NCBI GenBank assembly: GCA_030922375.1
Contig: JAVEPB010000216.1
Span: 1-64,000 of the forward strand
Direction: 5' to 3'
Source: a bacterium
GTDB lineage: Bacteria; UBA8248
Length of the DNA: 64,000 nucleotides
The position numbers and the translations under genes were made by a program. Below, piece after piece: positions 17,297 to 27,506 of this stretch (position 1 is the stretch's first letter; every line of letters begins with the position of its first letter). The notes under the pieces are model-generated. The model was not told the origin of the DNA. It saw nothing but the letters and a program-made list of their open reading frames with translations, and made no database searches.

Positions 17297-19318
17297 TCAA
17301 TTTCCGAGCGGAACGAGAAAAACCTCTTCTCCCGGTTTCACGCCGATAATCGTCATCCCCAAAGAATCCAGGCCCAGCGACCCCGGGGCCATTTCAGGGT
17401 CCATCTCAATCCAGGCGCGCAGAGGCGCCCCCAACTTTCCACCGACTTCAACCAGGGCGCCTTGCGAAAGGGTCATATGCTCCGCGCTTTCCGGATGCAC
17501 ATGGCACCGGCGGCGAGAGTTCCTGCTGTGTGTTGTCTTTTTTTGAACGGCCTTCAGCGATTTCCTGTTCTCCCGGATGGTGCGGCGAAGCGAAAGAGTC
17601 TGTTCTTCGTCCACACCGGAAGCCTCGATGAAAACGCCATAATTCCGTCGGGCGACTTCTTCCGAAACGTAGCCGGCCATCGTATCGCTCAGGACCTGTG
17701 CGGAATCCCTGTCAAGGGGATCGCCGAAGCCGCCGCCTCCCGAGGTTTCGATAATGACGACATCTCCCCGCAGCAGGCGGAAACCCGCCGCCTTGCCGGG
17801 CGTTTCGGAGGGAGGGAGCGTTTCCCCGTTCCTTTCGACGACAAACCGGTTCGGGCTTCCCGGCCCGCCCCCGAATACACCGAAGGGAGGAATCACATTT
17901 TTATCCGATGATATCGAGAGAAGTGCATTGTCGGCCAGAACCTCCACCTCGCGGCGTAGCCCCAGCCCCCCCCGGTGAAGTCCGGCGCCCCCCGAGTCCT
18001 CGCGGAGGGAAACCTTCCTCAGCCTCAAGGGGTGGATGTGTTCAATCACCTCGATCGACTGAATGGAAGCGAAGTCTCCTTCCGTGAAATTCCTGGTAGC
18101 GCTGTTGCCGTCGTGCTCCTCGAATCCTCCCGTTCCGCCGGCCGGAAACTCATAAAAAAGGAAAGGCTTACCGGATTGAGGATCGTTTCCGCCGATATAA
18201 ATATGGTTCGATGTGCCCTTCAAATCGCCCGTCACCGAATTCGGCGCGAATCGGCCGACGGCGCCTATCAAGGCCGACACAATCGCGTGGCTCACCTCCA
18301 TCGAACCGGCACAACTCGCCGGGTAGCGTGCGGCCAGGAGAGAACCGGGCTCTGTAACGATTCCGAGAGGACGAAACGCCCCTTGATTGATCGCGCCCTT
18401 GGGATCCAGAAACGCCTTGACCACGCTGAACGCCGCCGAGGGGGCCATCGCGGGACCAACGTTGTAGGCGCCCTCGTTCTGCGCGTCGGTTCCGCTGAAA
18501 TCGACAGCCAACTCATCGCCCGATATTTTCACCTTTACCCGAATGCGTATGGGATCGAGTGAATGACCGTCATGGTCCATAAAATGCTCGAAGGCGGATT
18601 CGCCGTCGGGCACGGCCGCGATGCGGCGGCGCATGGAGGCCTCGGCCCGATCGAGCAGGCGCCGCTTGGCGGCGAGAACGAGCCTCCATCCGTATTTATC
18701 AGCCAGCTCTTCGAGCCGAAGATGGGCCGTGTGACAAGTCGCCAGCATCGCGAAAAAATCGCCCCGCCGCTCCTCGGGAACGCGCATGTTGTGAAACAGA
18801 AGATCGACTATGCCCTGGTTCAGCTCCCCTTGCTCGATCACTTTCAGGATGGGAATGCGAATTCCGTCGTGAAGGATTTCGGTGTTCTTTCCCGAAATAC
18901 TGCCCGGCGTCGTCCCGCCGACATCTCCCCAGTGCGCGCGAACGACGGGATAGATCGTCATCTCACCGCCGCCAAAGAGGGGTGAAATCATCGCCACGTC
19001 GTTCAGATGCGTACCGCCGGTATACGGATCGTTATGCAAAAACACATCGCCCGGATGGATGTCTTCGCCGAACCGCTTGAGCATTTCCCCGACCTCCATC
19101 GGAACGGGGAAGATGTGCACCGGATTGTCCTCGGCCATGGCCACGAGTTGGCCATCACCATCCACCAAGACGCAGGAGAAATCATGGCCTTCGTAGATGA
19201 TGGACGAATAGGCGGTCCGCACCATGTTGGCCCGCATTTCGCGCACGATGGCGACGAACGATTCGTTCAGCACCTCGAGTGTGATGGGGTCAATCTCACG
19301 GTTCGGCTCTTCGGACAT
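17297..19318 (-). CDS. hyuB: hydantoinase B/oxoprolinase family protein (HyuB)
   Basis: 673 aa; REIDPITLEVLNESFVAIVREMRANMVRTAYSSIIYEGHDFSCVLVDGDGQLVAMAEDNPVHIFP...NDPYTGGTHLNDVAMISPLF...SGGGGFGDPLDRD. Confidence 0.95.
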   Translation of the reverse strand: MSEEPNREIDPITLEVLNESFVAIVREMRANMVRTAYSSIIYEGHDFSCVLVDGDGQLVAMAEDNPVHIFPVPMEVGEMLKRFGEDIHPGDVFLHNDPYTGGTHLNDVAMISPLFGGGEMTIYPVVRAHWGDVGGTTPGSISGKNTEILHDGIRIPILKVIEQGELNQGIVDLLFHNMRVPEERRGDFFAMLATCHTAHLRLEELADKYGWRLVLAAKRRLLDRAEASMRRRIAAVPDGESAFEHFMDHDGHSLDPIRIRVKVKISGDELAVDFSGTDAQNEGAYNVGPAMAPSAAFSVVKAFLDPKGAINQGAFRPLGIVTEPGSLLAARYPASCAGSMEVSHAIVSALIGAVGRFAPNSVTGDLKGTSNHIYIGGNDPQSGKPFLFYEFPAGGTGGFEEHDGNSATRNFTEGDFASIQSIEVIEHIHPLRLRKVSLREDSGGAGLHRGGLGLRREVEVLADNALLSISSDKNVIPPFGVFGGGPGSPNRFVVERNGETLPPSETPGKAAGFRLLRGDVVIIETSGGGGFGDPLDRDSAQVLSDTMAGYVSEEVARRNYGVFIEASGVDEEQTLSLRRTIRENRKSLKAVQKKTTHSRNSRRRCHVHPESAEHMTLSQGALVEVGGKLGAPLRAWIEMDPEMAPGSLGLDSLGMTIIGVKPGEEVFLVPLGN

Positions 19319-19357
19319 CCAGCCCTCAGAAGATCGTGGATTTGAAGAAGAAAGACT

Positions 19358-20263
19358 TCAACAGAGGGAATTTACCGCCTTTTCGGCCCAGTCACATTTT
19401 ACCTGACGCGCCCAAAGGTCCATGAGCTTGCGGGTGATTGGGCCGGGAGCCCCGTTCGCCATCGGCGCGCCGTCGACTGAACTCACGGGCAGGATGCAGA
19501 TGCTGTTCCCGGTAAAAAAAGCCTCGTCGGCCGTGAGAAGATCGTAGCGGGTGAGGTCCCCCCGCTTGACGGGAATATTGAGTTCATGGGCGAGTTCGAA
19601 CACATACTGAAGATTAACTCCGGTCAGGCAGTTGTGCTCCGGCGGGGTGAGCAGTTCACCGTCTCTTAAAAAAAAGCAGTTGTAACTGGGCCCCTCCGCC
19701 ACGAATCCTCTCGTGTCCAGCATGATAGCCCAGGCATCCGCCTCGGCCGCCTGAAACTCGGCCTGGATATGGTTCATTTTGTTGCCTACCTTCGCGCGCG
19801 GCTCTATACACTCGGCTGGAATTCGCCGGACGCCGGTGACGACCGCGGGGACACCATCGACATACCCCTTCGCGAACCGCGAATAATCCATCGGCAGGGT
19901 AAAGATAACCACCGTGTGCGCGCCATGGGTGTGGACGGGAGATGAGGAGATCCCTCCCCCGCGGGTCACCCAATGCTGAATACGGAACTCTTCGCCTTCG
20001 CCGTAGGCGCCTTCGTTCCGGCTCAAAAGCTCATGCGTCAATTCTTCCATTTTATCCGCGTCCATAGCGGGCTCGAGACGAGCATACCGGCACGAGAGGT
20101 AAAGACGGTCGATATGATCACGCAGCCGCCACGGGGCGCCGTTAAATGTGCGCGAAGCGTCATAGACGCCGTCCCCATACAGAAATCCCCTATCCAGGAT
20201 GGAAATCTTGGCTTCGGATTCAGGAAGGAATTCACCGTTCACATATGCGATGCGGCCGCTCAT
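19358..20263 (-). CDS. class IV aminotransferase (D-amino-acid / branched-chain aminotransferase-like)
   Basis: MSGRIAYVNGEFLPESEAKISILDRGFLYGDGVYDASRTFNGAPWRLRDHIDRLYLSCRY...VGNKMNHIQAEFQAAEADAWAIMLDTRGFVAEGPSYNCFFLRDGEL. Confidence 0.9.
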   Translation of the reverse strand: MSGRIAYVNGEFLPESEAKISILDRGFLYGDGVYDASRTFNGAPWRLRDHIDRLYLSCRYARLEPAMDADKMEELTHELLSRNEGAYGEGEEFRIQHWVTRGGGISSSPVHTHGAHTVVIFTLPMDYSRFAKGYVDGVPAVVTGVRRIPAECIEPRAKVGNKMNHIQAEFQAAEADAWAIMLDTRGFVAEGPSYNCFFLRDGELLTPPEHNCLTGVNLQYVFELAHELNIPVKRGDLTRYDLLTADEAFFTGNSICILPVSSVDGAPMANGAPGPITRKLMDLWARQVKCDWAEKAVNSLC

Positions 20264-20470
20264 ACCACTCCACCCCTCTTTGGTTGTCGCCGACAAGTCG
20301 ATTTTTCATATAGTACAGCCAATATTTCGCCAAGAACAAGGAACAAACCGAGGCAAGTACCGAGGCATACCGGCAGGCATACTCCGCGAAAATCGAACCC
20401 TATAAGCAATCAAGACCTTTGGACTCCGATAAATCGCTCATGCACAGGTATCAGGCCACGGCTAAATCCC

Positions 20471-21259
20471 TTAGTGACCCATAACTACAAACAACGTGGG
20501 TGGCGGCAGTTTCCTTTTGGTGACGTAGAGCGGGCCCTGGTCCAGTTTTCTGACGCGCCTGGCGCCGCGGAGGAATCTCCGCAAAAGGCTTTCGTCGTCC
20601 CAGTAATGCATCGGAATCGCGATGTTGGGCCGGATTTGGTCGACAATCTTTCTGGCCTCGCCGGGCCCCACGGCAAACGTTCCTCCGATGGGAACCATGA
20701 CGACATGAATCTTCCCAAGTCGGCGGAGCTGGGATGGGCTCAGCGCCTCGGCGACATCCCCCAGGTGAGCGATGCAAAGGCCGCCTGCTTCATAGACGAA
20801 CGCAGAGCCTTTCGTACGCCTCTCGTACGTCCGCTGCGTCACGGGCACGTTGTATATGAGAACGTCCCCCACCGTTTCCCGGACTTTCGCCCACTCCTCC
20901 CCGTCACCACCAAGACCCCGGAGGACAAGGGGATTCCCGGCGGCGATACCGGCCGAGTTGTGATGAGGGTGCTCCCTTCCTATCGTCACGGCATGCGGCC
21001 GGACGGCGGGCACCCGGAAACACATCTCGTGCCCGAAAGGATCGGCGATGATACGGGTCCCTCCGGGCGAGACGAGACGGAAAAAAGAATGGCCGAACCA
21101 TTCTATCGAAACGCGCGCGGGCGGCGTGCTATTGACCGGAACCGCACGGAAAGCCCGGGGCGCGTTCACCAGCTCGGGAGCGCACCGCGCATAAACGGCG
21201 GCGGGAATAAAAAATCCCGCTAGAGCGGCAATCACAAAAAACCGGAGGAAGATTCTCAT
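20471..21259 (-). CDS. MBL-fold metallo-hydrolase (UlaG-like) with N-terminal signal peptide
   Basis: MRIFLRFFVIAALAGFFIPAAVYA signal; IEWFGHSFFRLVSPGGTRIIADPF...ITIGREHPHHN...GLCIAHLGDVAEALSPSQLRRLGKIHVVMVPIGG..AVGPGEARKIVDQIRPNIAIPMHY. Confidence 0.82.
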   Translation of the reverse strand: MRIFLRFFVIAALAGFFIPAAVYARCAPELVNAPRAFRAVPVNSTPPARVSIEWFGHSFFRLVSPGGTRIIADPFGHEMCFRVPAVRPHAVTIGREHPHHNSAGIAAGNPLVLRGLGGDGEEWAKVRETVGDVLIYNVPVTQRTYERRTKGSAFVYEAGGLCIAHLGDVAEALSPSQLRRLGKIHVVMVPIGGTFAVGPGEARKIVDQIRPNIAIPMHYWDDESLLRRFLRGARRVRKLDQGPLYVTKRKLPPPTLFVVMGH

Positions 21260-21279
21260 CGCATCCTCACAATAACCCG

Positions 21280-21312
21280 GGCACGGCTATTAGGTAATTC
21301 GCCATGCAAAGG
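21280..21312. repeat. Family A degenerate copy
   Basis: GGGCACGGCTATTAGGTAATTCGCCATGCAAAGG, intergenic. Confidence 0.6.
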
Positions 21313-21335
21313 TTTTTTCACCCACCCGGCTGCTC

Positions 21336-22139
21336 CTATTCGTGGCGGGAGATGAATTCGCGGATGTCGGCGTTGAAGGCATCGTCGTAGACCAGATAGA
21401 AGAAATGTCCGCCATCCTCGTAGAGTTTCAACTCGGCGCCCGGAATGGCCTCGGCGAGTTGTTCCGAGTAGTAGGGGGGGCAGACGGCGTCGTTCTTCGC
21501 TCCGATCACGATGACCGGAACCCGGATCCGGTCCAGCCGGTCCATCTGATCGTGCGCGATAATGCAGTCGATCCGCTCGGCGGCAATCTCGGGCGAGGAG
21601 GCTTTGGCGATCAGGGCCTCCTCTTTTTCGAGCATCTCTTCGTAGTGGTCCGTGAAATATTTCGGGTCGTTCAGGTTGGTGGAAGCGAGCCGGGTCAAGG
21701 CCTCGGTGCCCAGGTTGAGAAGGACGAGCTTTCGCATCTCGAACTGGCGGATGAAGAAGTGATCCGATTTCGGCCAGGAGCAACAGATGGCCGCGCTCTG
21801 GACCCGCTCTGGATTGTCGATGCAAAGGACCTGGATGGTCGCCCCGCCGGTGGAGGTGCCGACGAGGTGGGCCTTTTCGATCCCGGCGTCGTCCATGATG
21901 GCAACGACATCGGCTGCCATGTTCTCGACGCTGTAGACGCCGGGCGGCTGGCCGCTCTCTCCCGTCCCCCGGTGGTCGTGCACCACGACGGGTCTTTCTT
22001 TCGAGAAGGGGACGGCCTGCTTCATGCAGGAGGCGCGCATGCCGTTCAGGCCGGCGATGAAGAAAATCGGAACGCCCGGCCCGCCGGGGGTGAGGATTTC
22101 ATAGACGATATCGACGCCGCCGGATTGGACTACGGCCAT
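21336..22139 (-). CDS. alpha/beta hydrolase
   Basis: 267 aa; PVVVHDHRGTGESGQPPGVYSVENMAADVVAIMDDAGIEKAHLVGTSTGGATIQVLCIDNPERVQSA...YEDGGHFFYLV. Confidence 0.92.
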   Translation of the reverse strand: MAVVQSGGVDIVYEILTPGGPGVPIFFIAGLNGMRASCMKQAVPFSKERPVVVHDHRGTGESGQPPGVYSVENMAADVVAIMDDAGIEKAHLVGTSTGGATIQVLCIDNPERVQSAAICCSWPKSDHFFIRQFEMRKLVLLNLGTEALTRLASTNLNDPKYFTDHYEEMLEKEEALIAKASSPEIAAERIDCIIAHDQMDRLDRIRVPVIVIGAKNDAVCPPYYSEQLAEAIPGAELKLYEDGGHFFYLVYDDAFNADIREFISRHE

Positions 22140-22475
22140 GAGCGGACCCTCCTTTTTCTTGGCGTCTTCCCGCCCGATGGGGGAGGAAGCGCCCCTAATA
22201 ATTATTCCCGCCGAAAGACAGATAAAGAAGATTCACCCGCAGTTTAAACGCCACCCTCTCCTGAAACAACGATGAAGCGCGAACTCCCCGCCCATCCGCG
22301 CGGGCTGCGGTTTCCCCCCTATTCCCGCTCCCGCTTCCGAACAATTGCAAAATCGCAGCCCACAGGTTTAGGATTCAGGCGAATTCCAGAAAAGACGCAA
22401 TTTCAGAATTTTCCGGTGCGGGTTTTATCGCGTGTGATGGGGGGGTGAGTTTTGCAAGAAGGAGAGAAGTCGATC

Positions 22476-23840
22476 ATGAGCGAACACGGCAAGCTAGGGC
22501 CCATTTTTCAGTATATCGACGATCATGCGGAACAAATCGTCTCGGACCTTCAGGAACTCTGCCGCCAGCCGAGCATATCCACCACGCGGACAGGCATCGA
22601 GGAGATGGCCGCTCTCGTTCATCGCCGGCTCGAGCGCTCGGGTCTGAAAGCGATCCGACATGAAACCGGGGGCCACCCCATCCTGACCGGCGAGCTCGGA
22701 GGCGCGTCTTCCAAAACCCTTCTTTTCTACAACCACTATGACGTCCAGCCCGCCGAGCCCCTGGAGGAATGGTCGAGTCCGCCATTCGAGGCGCGGGTGG
22801 TGGACGGCCACGTCATCGCCCGGGGAGCAACCGACAACAAAGGCAACATCATCAGCCGCCTTGCGGCGTTCGAGGCGTTTCTGGCGGTGAGGGGGGAGCT
22901 TCCCTGCTCGGTCAAGTATCTCATCGAAGGCGAGGAGGAGATCGGAAGCGCTTCCCTCGAATCCTTTGTCACCGGAAACAAGGAACTTCTCGCGGCGGAC
23001 GGGTGTATCTGGGAGGACAATACCGTCCGCGAGGATATCCCCTCGCTTTCGCTGGGGAACAAGGGGCTCTGCTATCTGGAGCTTCGCTGTCGCACGGCGA
23101 ACGTGGATTTCCATTCCAGCAACGCACAGATGTACGAAAACGCCGCCTGGCGTATCGCCTGGGCGCTTTCGTCGATGAAAGACCAGGACGAAAACGTGCT
23201 CGTCGAGGGTTTTTACGACGGCATCGAGCCACTTACCGAAAAGGAAGAAGAACTGCTGGACGATATTCCCTCTTACGACGGTAAAACCCGGCGGGAGAAA
23301 TTCGGGCTTCGCCGCTTCGCGCTCGATTTGCCCGACGAGGCGCTCGCCCGGCGGCACCTGGTCAACCCATCTTTCAATATCGCGGGGTTCGACGCGGGTT
23401 ACACGGGCGAGGGCGTCAAGACGATCGTCTCAGGCAGGGCCCGGGCCAAGATCGATTGCCGTCTCGTGGTGGGCCAGACACCCGAACGGATTCACGGCTG
23501 CATCCGCCGGCATCTCGACCTGAACGGTTTCGAGGATATCGAGACGGAGCTTCTATTCAGCTCCCTTCCGGCGAAAAGCGACCCCGAGAGCCGTGTCGTC
23601 AAGGCCTGCGCCGAATCCTCGCGCCTGCTCTACGGTGAAGACCCGGTCATCAATCCCTTCGGGTGCGGAAGCACGCCCACATGGATCGTGATTAAACATC
23701 TGGGTATCCCACTGTCGTCCACCGGGGTGGGCTGCATCACCTCACGGACGCACAGCGCGAACGAAAACGTCAAAATCGATCACCTGATCATGGGAACCAA
23801 ATACATGGCTGGAATTTGCGAGGCATTTGGCAAATTGTAG
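22476..23840 (+). CDS. M20 family metallopeptidase (dipeptidase)
   Basis: SKTLLFYNHYDVQPAEPLEEWSSPPFEARVVDGHVIARGATDNKGNIISRLAAFEAFL...KYLIEGEEEIGSASLESFV...FNIAGFDAGYTGEGVKTIVSGRARAKIDCRLV. Confidence 0.93.
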   Translation: MSEHGKLGPIFQYIDDHAEQIVSDLQELCRQPSISTTRTGIEEMAALVHRRLERSGLKAIRHETGGHPILTGELGGASSKTLLFYNHYDVQPAEPLEEWSSPPFEARVVDGHVIARGATDNKGNIISRLAAFEAFLAVRGELPCSVKYLIEGEEEIGSASLESFVTGNKELLAADGCIWEDNTVREDIPSLSLGNKGLCYLELRCRTANVDFHSSNAQMYENAAWRIAWALSSMKDQDENVLVEGFYDGIEPLTEKEEELLDDIPSYDGKTRREKFGLRRFALDLPDEALARRHLVNPSFNIAGFDAGYTGEGVKTIVSGRARAKIDCRLVVGQTPERIHGCIRRHLDLNGFEDIETELLFSSLPAKSDPESRVVKACAESSRLLYGEDPVINPFGCGSTPTWIVIKHLGIPLSSTGVGCITSRTHSANENVKIDHLIMGTKYMAGICEAFGKL

Positions 23841-24037
23841 CCGCCGAGCGGAAGATTCCCGGCGCCGCGCTCAAGGGAAAATACTAATTCACTACCCACA
23901 CGTTTCGGATTCCAACGTTCCGAAAAAAATTGATTCAAAAAAATTCGTTTGGAAGTTGCTCTTGTTTGGCGACAAAGCTATTGTCCGTTGTACACAAGAA
24001 AATTTTCCGCACCGAACCTCAGAACAGGGACCGACAT

Positions 24038-25198
24038 ATGGCAACGCGTGAACTTGGCATCATCGTGCACGGGGCGACGGGCGGTATCTGCTCGTCCCAG
24101 CATCTTCACAACTCGCTGGCGCCAATCCGCGCCGAGGGCGGTCTTGCCATCGGCGATGATTTGATTATGCCGAATCTGCTCTTGGTGGGCCGCAACCCGG
24201 AGCGCCTGGCGGCGATTGCATCGGAGATCGGCGGCGTTGAGTGGACGACCGATCTCGACGCCGCGCTGCTCAATCCCGCCTTTCCGGTATTCTTCGATGC
24301 GGCATCCACTCACCTGCGGCTCAACTTGCTCAAGCGGGCCATTGCCGCCGGCAAGCATATTTATACCGAAAAACCACTCGCCCCCTCGGTTGATGACGGA
24401 CTGGCCCTCCTCAAAGCCGCCGAGGCCAATGGCCTAAAACACGGGGTGGTTGAAGACAAATTATTCCTGCCGGGCTTCCGCAAACTCCGGCACCTTGTCG
24501 ATAGCGGTTTTTTCGGCCGCATCGTTGGATTCCATATCGAGTTTGGCTGGTGGGTGTTCGATGGCATCGAGGCCGACTCGCAACGCCCGAGCTGGAACTA
24601 TCAAAAAACGAATGGTGGCGGACTGATCTCGGATATGCACCCGCATTGGCGCTACATTATCGAAGGCATCCTCGGGCCGATAGATAAGGTCGCGGCAACG
24701 TCATGGACAGGCCAAACCAAACGCGCCGATGAGGCGGGCGAACCTTTCAACGTTGACGTAGAAGACAATGTACACACGCTGCTCGAGATGACGGACGGCG
24801 CGCGCGGCACGATACTTAGTTCCTGGGCGACCCGGGTGCGGCGCGACGATCTGGTCACCTTTCAGGTTGACGGTCTCGGTGGCTCCGCTGTCGCCGGCAT
24901 ACGCCGGTGCTGGAAACAGGCGGGAAGCGACACGCCGACATTACGCGGTTTTCAAATGGGCCGGGTCGAGGACGCCACGAAAATTGCCGTGGATTATCAT
25001 GAGTCCTGGCAAGAAGTGCCGGACGTCGCTCCCTATAAAAATCCCTATCGCCTCGGATGGGAAGCTTTTATCAACCACGTTGTCACCGATACGCCCTTTT
25101 ACGCTGGTTTTTCGGCCGGGATTCGCGATGTCCAGCTCGTGGAGGCCTGTCAGCGTAGCGCCGAGGACGGTTCCTGGATCGACATGACGCAACTCTGA
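24038..25198 (+). CDS. Gfo/Idh/MocA family oxidoreductase
   Basis: MATRELGIIVHGATGGICSSQHL...LLKRAIAAGKHIYTEKPLAPSVDDGLALLKAAEANGLKHGVVEDKLFLPGFRKLRHLVDSGFFGRIVGFHIEFG. Confidence 0.88.
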   Translation: MATRELGIIVHGATGGICSSQHLHNSLAPIRAEGGLAIGDDLIMPNLLLVGRNPERLAAIASEIGGVEWTTDLDAALLNPAFPVFFDAASTHLRLNLLKRAIAAGKHIYTEKPLAPSVDDGLALLKAAEANGLKHGVVEDKLFLPGFRKLRHLVDSGFFGRIVGFHIEFGWWVFDGIEADSQRPSWNYQKTNGGGLISDMHPHWRYIIEGILGPIDKVAATSWTGQTKRADEAGEPFNVDVEDNVHTLLEMTDGARGTILSSWATRVRRDDLVTFQVDGLGGSAVAGIRRCWKQAGSDTPTLRGFQMGRVEDATKIAVDYHESWQEVPDVAPYKNPYRLGWEAFINHVVTDTPFYAGFSAGIRDVQLVEACQRSAEDGSWIDMTQL

Positions 25199-25210
25199 TG
25201 GAACTGGACG

Positions 25211-25245
25211 CTGTGCATGGCTAATCAGTAATTCGCCAGGCCAGC
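25211..25245. repeat. Family A degenerate copy
   Basis: CTGTGCATGGCTAATCAGTAATTCGCCAGGCCAG, intergenic. Confidence 0.75.
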
Positions 25246-25339
25246 CCTTTAGTGGATTCTTCCTCCCCTTTCGGGGATAATTTCCTTGTGCCTCCATTTT
25301 GTCCTGAACTTTCCGTCATTTTCCGAAGGAGTATCTCAC

Positions 25340-26032
25340 ATGGCCAAGCTGATCGATCTGAGCCGGGAGCTCTACCACCGGGCTCCCACGCACCCGGACC
25401 ATCCCCCCATGGTCATCAAATCCTGGGTGACGCACGAGGAGCGGAAAAAGGAGACGGGCGGCTTTTCCTCCACCTCGATGGTGCTCTCGATGGGAGACCA
25501 CGCCGGCACCCACGTGGACGCCCCGCGCCACTTCAACGCCGACCCCGGCGCCCCGGGCATCGGTGAGTTGCCGCTCGAGCATTTCTACACCGAGGCCGTC
25601 TGCCTCGACCTCTCCCGAAAGCCCCCTGCTTCGGACATCACCGTCGCCGACCTCGAAGCGGCCTGCCGCGCGGCGGACGTCGAGATCCAAGAGGGCGACA
25701 CTGTTTTTCTTTACACCGGCCATCACGAGCGGACCTTCGGCACCCCGGCCTACCTCACCGATTTTCCCGGCCTCACGCGCGAATCCGCGGAATGGATCGG
25801 ACGAAAGGGAATCGTCAGCTTCGGGGTCGAGGCCGTGAGCCCGGGACGGCCCGGGGAGAACAATTTCGAGGTCCACCGTGTCTGCGCCGAGATGGGCTTC
25901 ACCCACATGGAGAGCCTGATGAATCTCGAGGCGCTCGTGGGGAAGGGCCGGTTCCGCTTCGCGGGCTTTCCCCTCAAGATCCGCGGCGGCTCGGGCAGTC
26001 CCATACGGGCGGTGGCGATTCTGGAAGAGTGA
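25340..26032 (+). CDS. cyclase family protein (kynurenine formamidase-like)
   Basis: MAKLIDLSRELYHRAPTHPDHPPMVIKSW...MVLSMGDHAGTHVDAPRHFNADPGAPGIGELPLEHFYTEAVCLDLS...EGDTVFLYTGHHER. Confidence 0.92.
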   Translation: MAKLIDLSRELYHRAPTHPDHPPMVIKSWVTHEERKKETGGFSSTSMVLSMGDHAGTHVDAPRHFNADPGAPGIGELPLEHFYTEAVCLDLSRKPPASDITVADLEAACRAADVEIQEGDTVFLYTGHHERTFGTPAYLTDFPGLTRESAEWIGRKGIVSFGVEAVSPGRPGENNFEVHRVCAEMGFTHMESLMNLEALVGKGRFRFAGFPLKIRGGSGSPIRAVAILEE

Positions 26033-26051
26033 GAGAGGAAGAATTTTTCCA

Positions 26052-27506
26052 TTAGTTCTCTTTTTGAGCCTCCTGATGCTGGCGGTTTTCCTCAACCGAC
26101 CGGCGAGCTCGGCTCTGTCCTCCCGTTTCGCGCTCATAGGCGTATGCCAGCCGGTAGAGGATATCCTCCCGGAACGGGGCGCCGATGAGCTGAAGGGCGA
26201 GGGGGAGACCTCCGCTGGAGAAGCCGCAGGGCAGGCTCATTGCGGGGGCGCCGAGGCCGCTCACCATCCGGGTGAAGCGCGTGAGGCGGGCGATCATCTC
26301 GAACATCTCCTCCCCCGCTCCCACACCGGTCTCTTCCAGAGTGGGCGCGGGAATGGGAACCACCGGCGCGGCGAGGGCGTCCACTTTTGAGAACACCTCC
26401 TCCCCGTACTTGTTGGCGAGCCGGGCGCGCAGGCGGAGAGCGTCCAGATATTCGTGCGCCGGGATGTGGAAACCAGCCTCCATCCGGGCCAGGACCTGGG
26501 GAGTGATCTCGCCGGAGCGCTCCCGGGCCGCCTGGCCGTGGATGCTCGCCGCCTCGCACTTGGTGATCAGGTTGGTGAGGGCATCGAGGGCATCGGGCGC
26601 GGGCAATTTCACGGGAACAATCTCAGCACCGAGCTTATCCAAGACGCCGACGGCCTCACGGACGGCCCGCTCGGTTTCCTCCGAAATCGCATCGAAGAAG
26701 AAGTTCTCGGGGAGGCCAACCCGGAGGCCCTTCGCGCCCTTTTGCATTTCGGAGAGATAATCGGGCACGGGAAGCGGGGATGAGGTGGCATCAGCTGGGT
26801 CGTAGCCCGCGATGGCCTGCATGATCAGGGCGTTGTCCTCGACCGTCCGGCTCATAGGACCGAGGCAGTCCATCGACCAGGAGAGAGGCATGGCACCCGC
26901 GCGGCTCACACGGCCCCAGGTGGGCTTGAGGCCTACGACGCCGCAGAAGGCCGAGGGCAAGCGGATCGATCCCCCGGTGTCCGAGCCGAGGGCTCCCAGG
27001 GCGAGGCCTGCGGCCACAGCGGCCCCCGAGCCGCTTGAGGAACCACCAGCGATGTGTCCGCTCTTCCAGGGATTCTGGACGTCCCCGAAGTGCATGTTGT
27101 GCCCGGTGGGCCCCAGGGCGAACTCGGCCATGTTCAGCTTGCCGAGGGTGACGGCCCCGGCCGCCCGCAAACGGAGGACGGCGGTGCACTCGGCCCGGGG
27201 CTCAAAGTCCCGGTAGACGAGGGAGCCGCAAGTCGCCGGGAGACCACGGATGAAACACAGGTCCTTGTAAGCGAGGGGGATTCCGTCAAGGGGACCGAAG
27301 GGCCTCCCCTCGCGAAAGCGCACCTCGGCTTCCCGGGCCGCGCGCAGGGCGCCTTCGCCGTCTACTGTAATGTAGGCGTGGAGCTTTGGGTCGAGGGAGG
27401 CGATCAGACCGAGAATCTGTTCCACGGCCTCGGGAGGGGAGGTCCGTCCCTCTCGGTAAGCCACGCCGAGGCTCCGGATGGTCCAGGCGGACGCCTCTTC
27501 TTTCAC
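26052..27506 (-). CDS. amidase signature family protein (AtzE-like)
   Basis: 484 aa; PLAYKDLCFIRGLPATCGSLVYRDF...GKLNMAEFALGPTGHN...GGSSSGSGAAVAAGLALGALGSDTGGSIRLPSAFCGVVGLKPTWGRVSRAGAMPLSWSMDCLGPMSRTVEDNALI. Confidence 0.93.
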   Translation of the reverse strand: MKEEASAWTIRSLGVAYREGRTSPPEAVEQILGLIASLDPKLHAYITVDGEGALRAAREAEVRFREGRPFGPLDGIPLAYKDLCFIRGLPATCGSLVYRDFEPRAECTAVLRLRAAGAVTLGKLNMAEFALGPTGHNMHFGDVQNPWKSGHIAGGSSSGSGAAVAAGLALGALGSDTGGSIRLPSAFCGVVGLKPTWGRVSRAGAMPLSWSMDCLGPMSRTVEDNALIMQAIAGYDPADATSSPLPVPDYLSEMQKGAKGLRVGLPENFFFDAISEETERAVREAVGVLDKLGAEIVPVKLPAPDALDALTNLITKCEAASIHGQAARERSGEITPQVLARMEAGFHIPAHEYLDALRLRARLANKYGEEVFSKVDALAAPVVPIPAPTLEETGVGAGEEMFEMIARLTRFTRMVSGLGAPAMSLPCGFSSGGLPLALQLIGAPFREDILYRLAYAYERETGGQSRARRSVEENRQHQEAQKEN

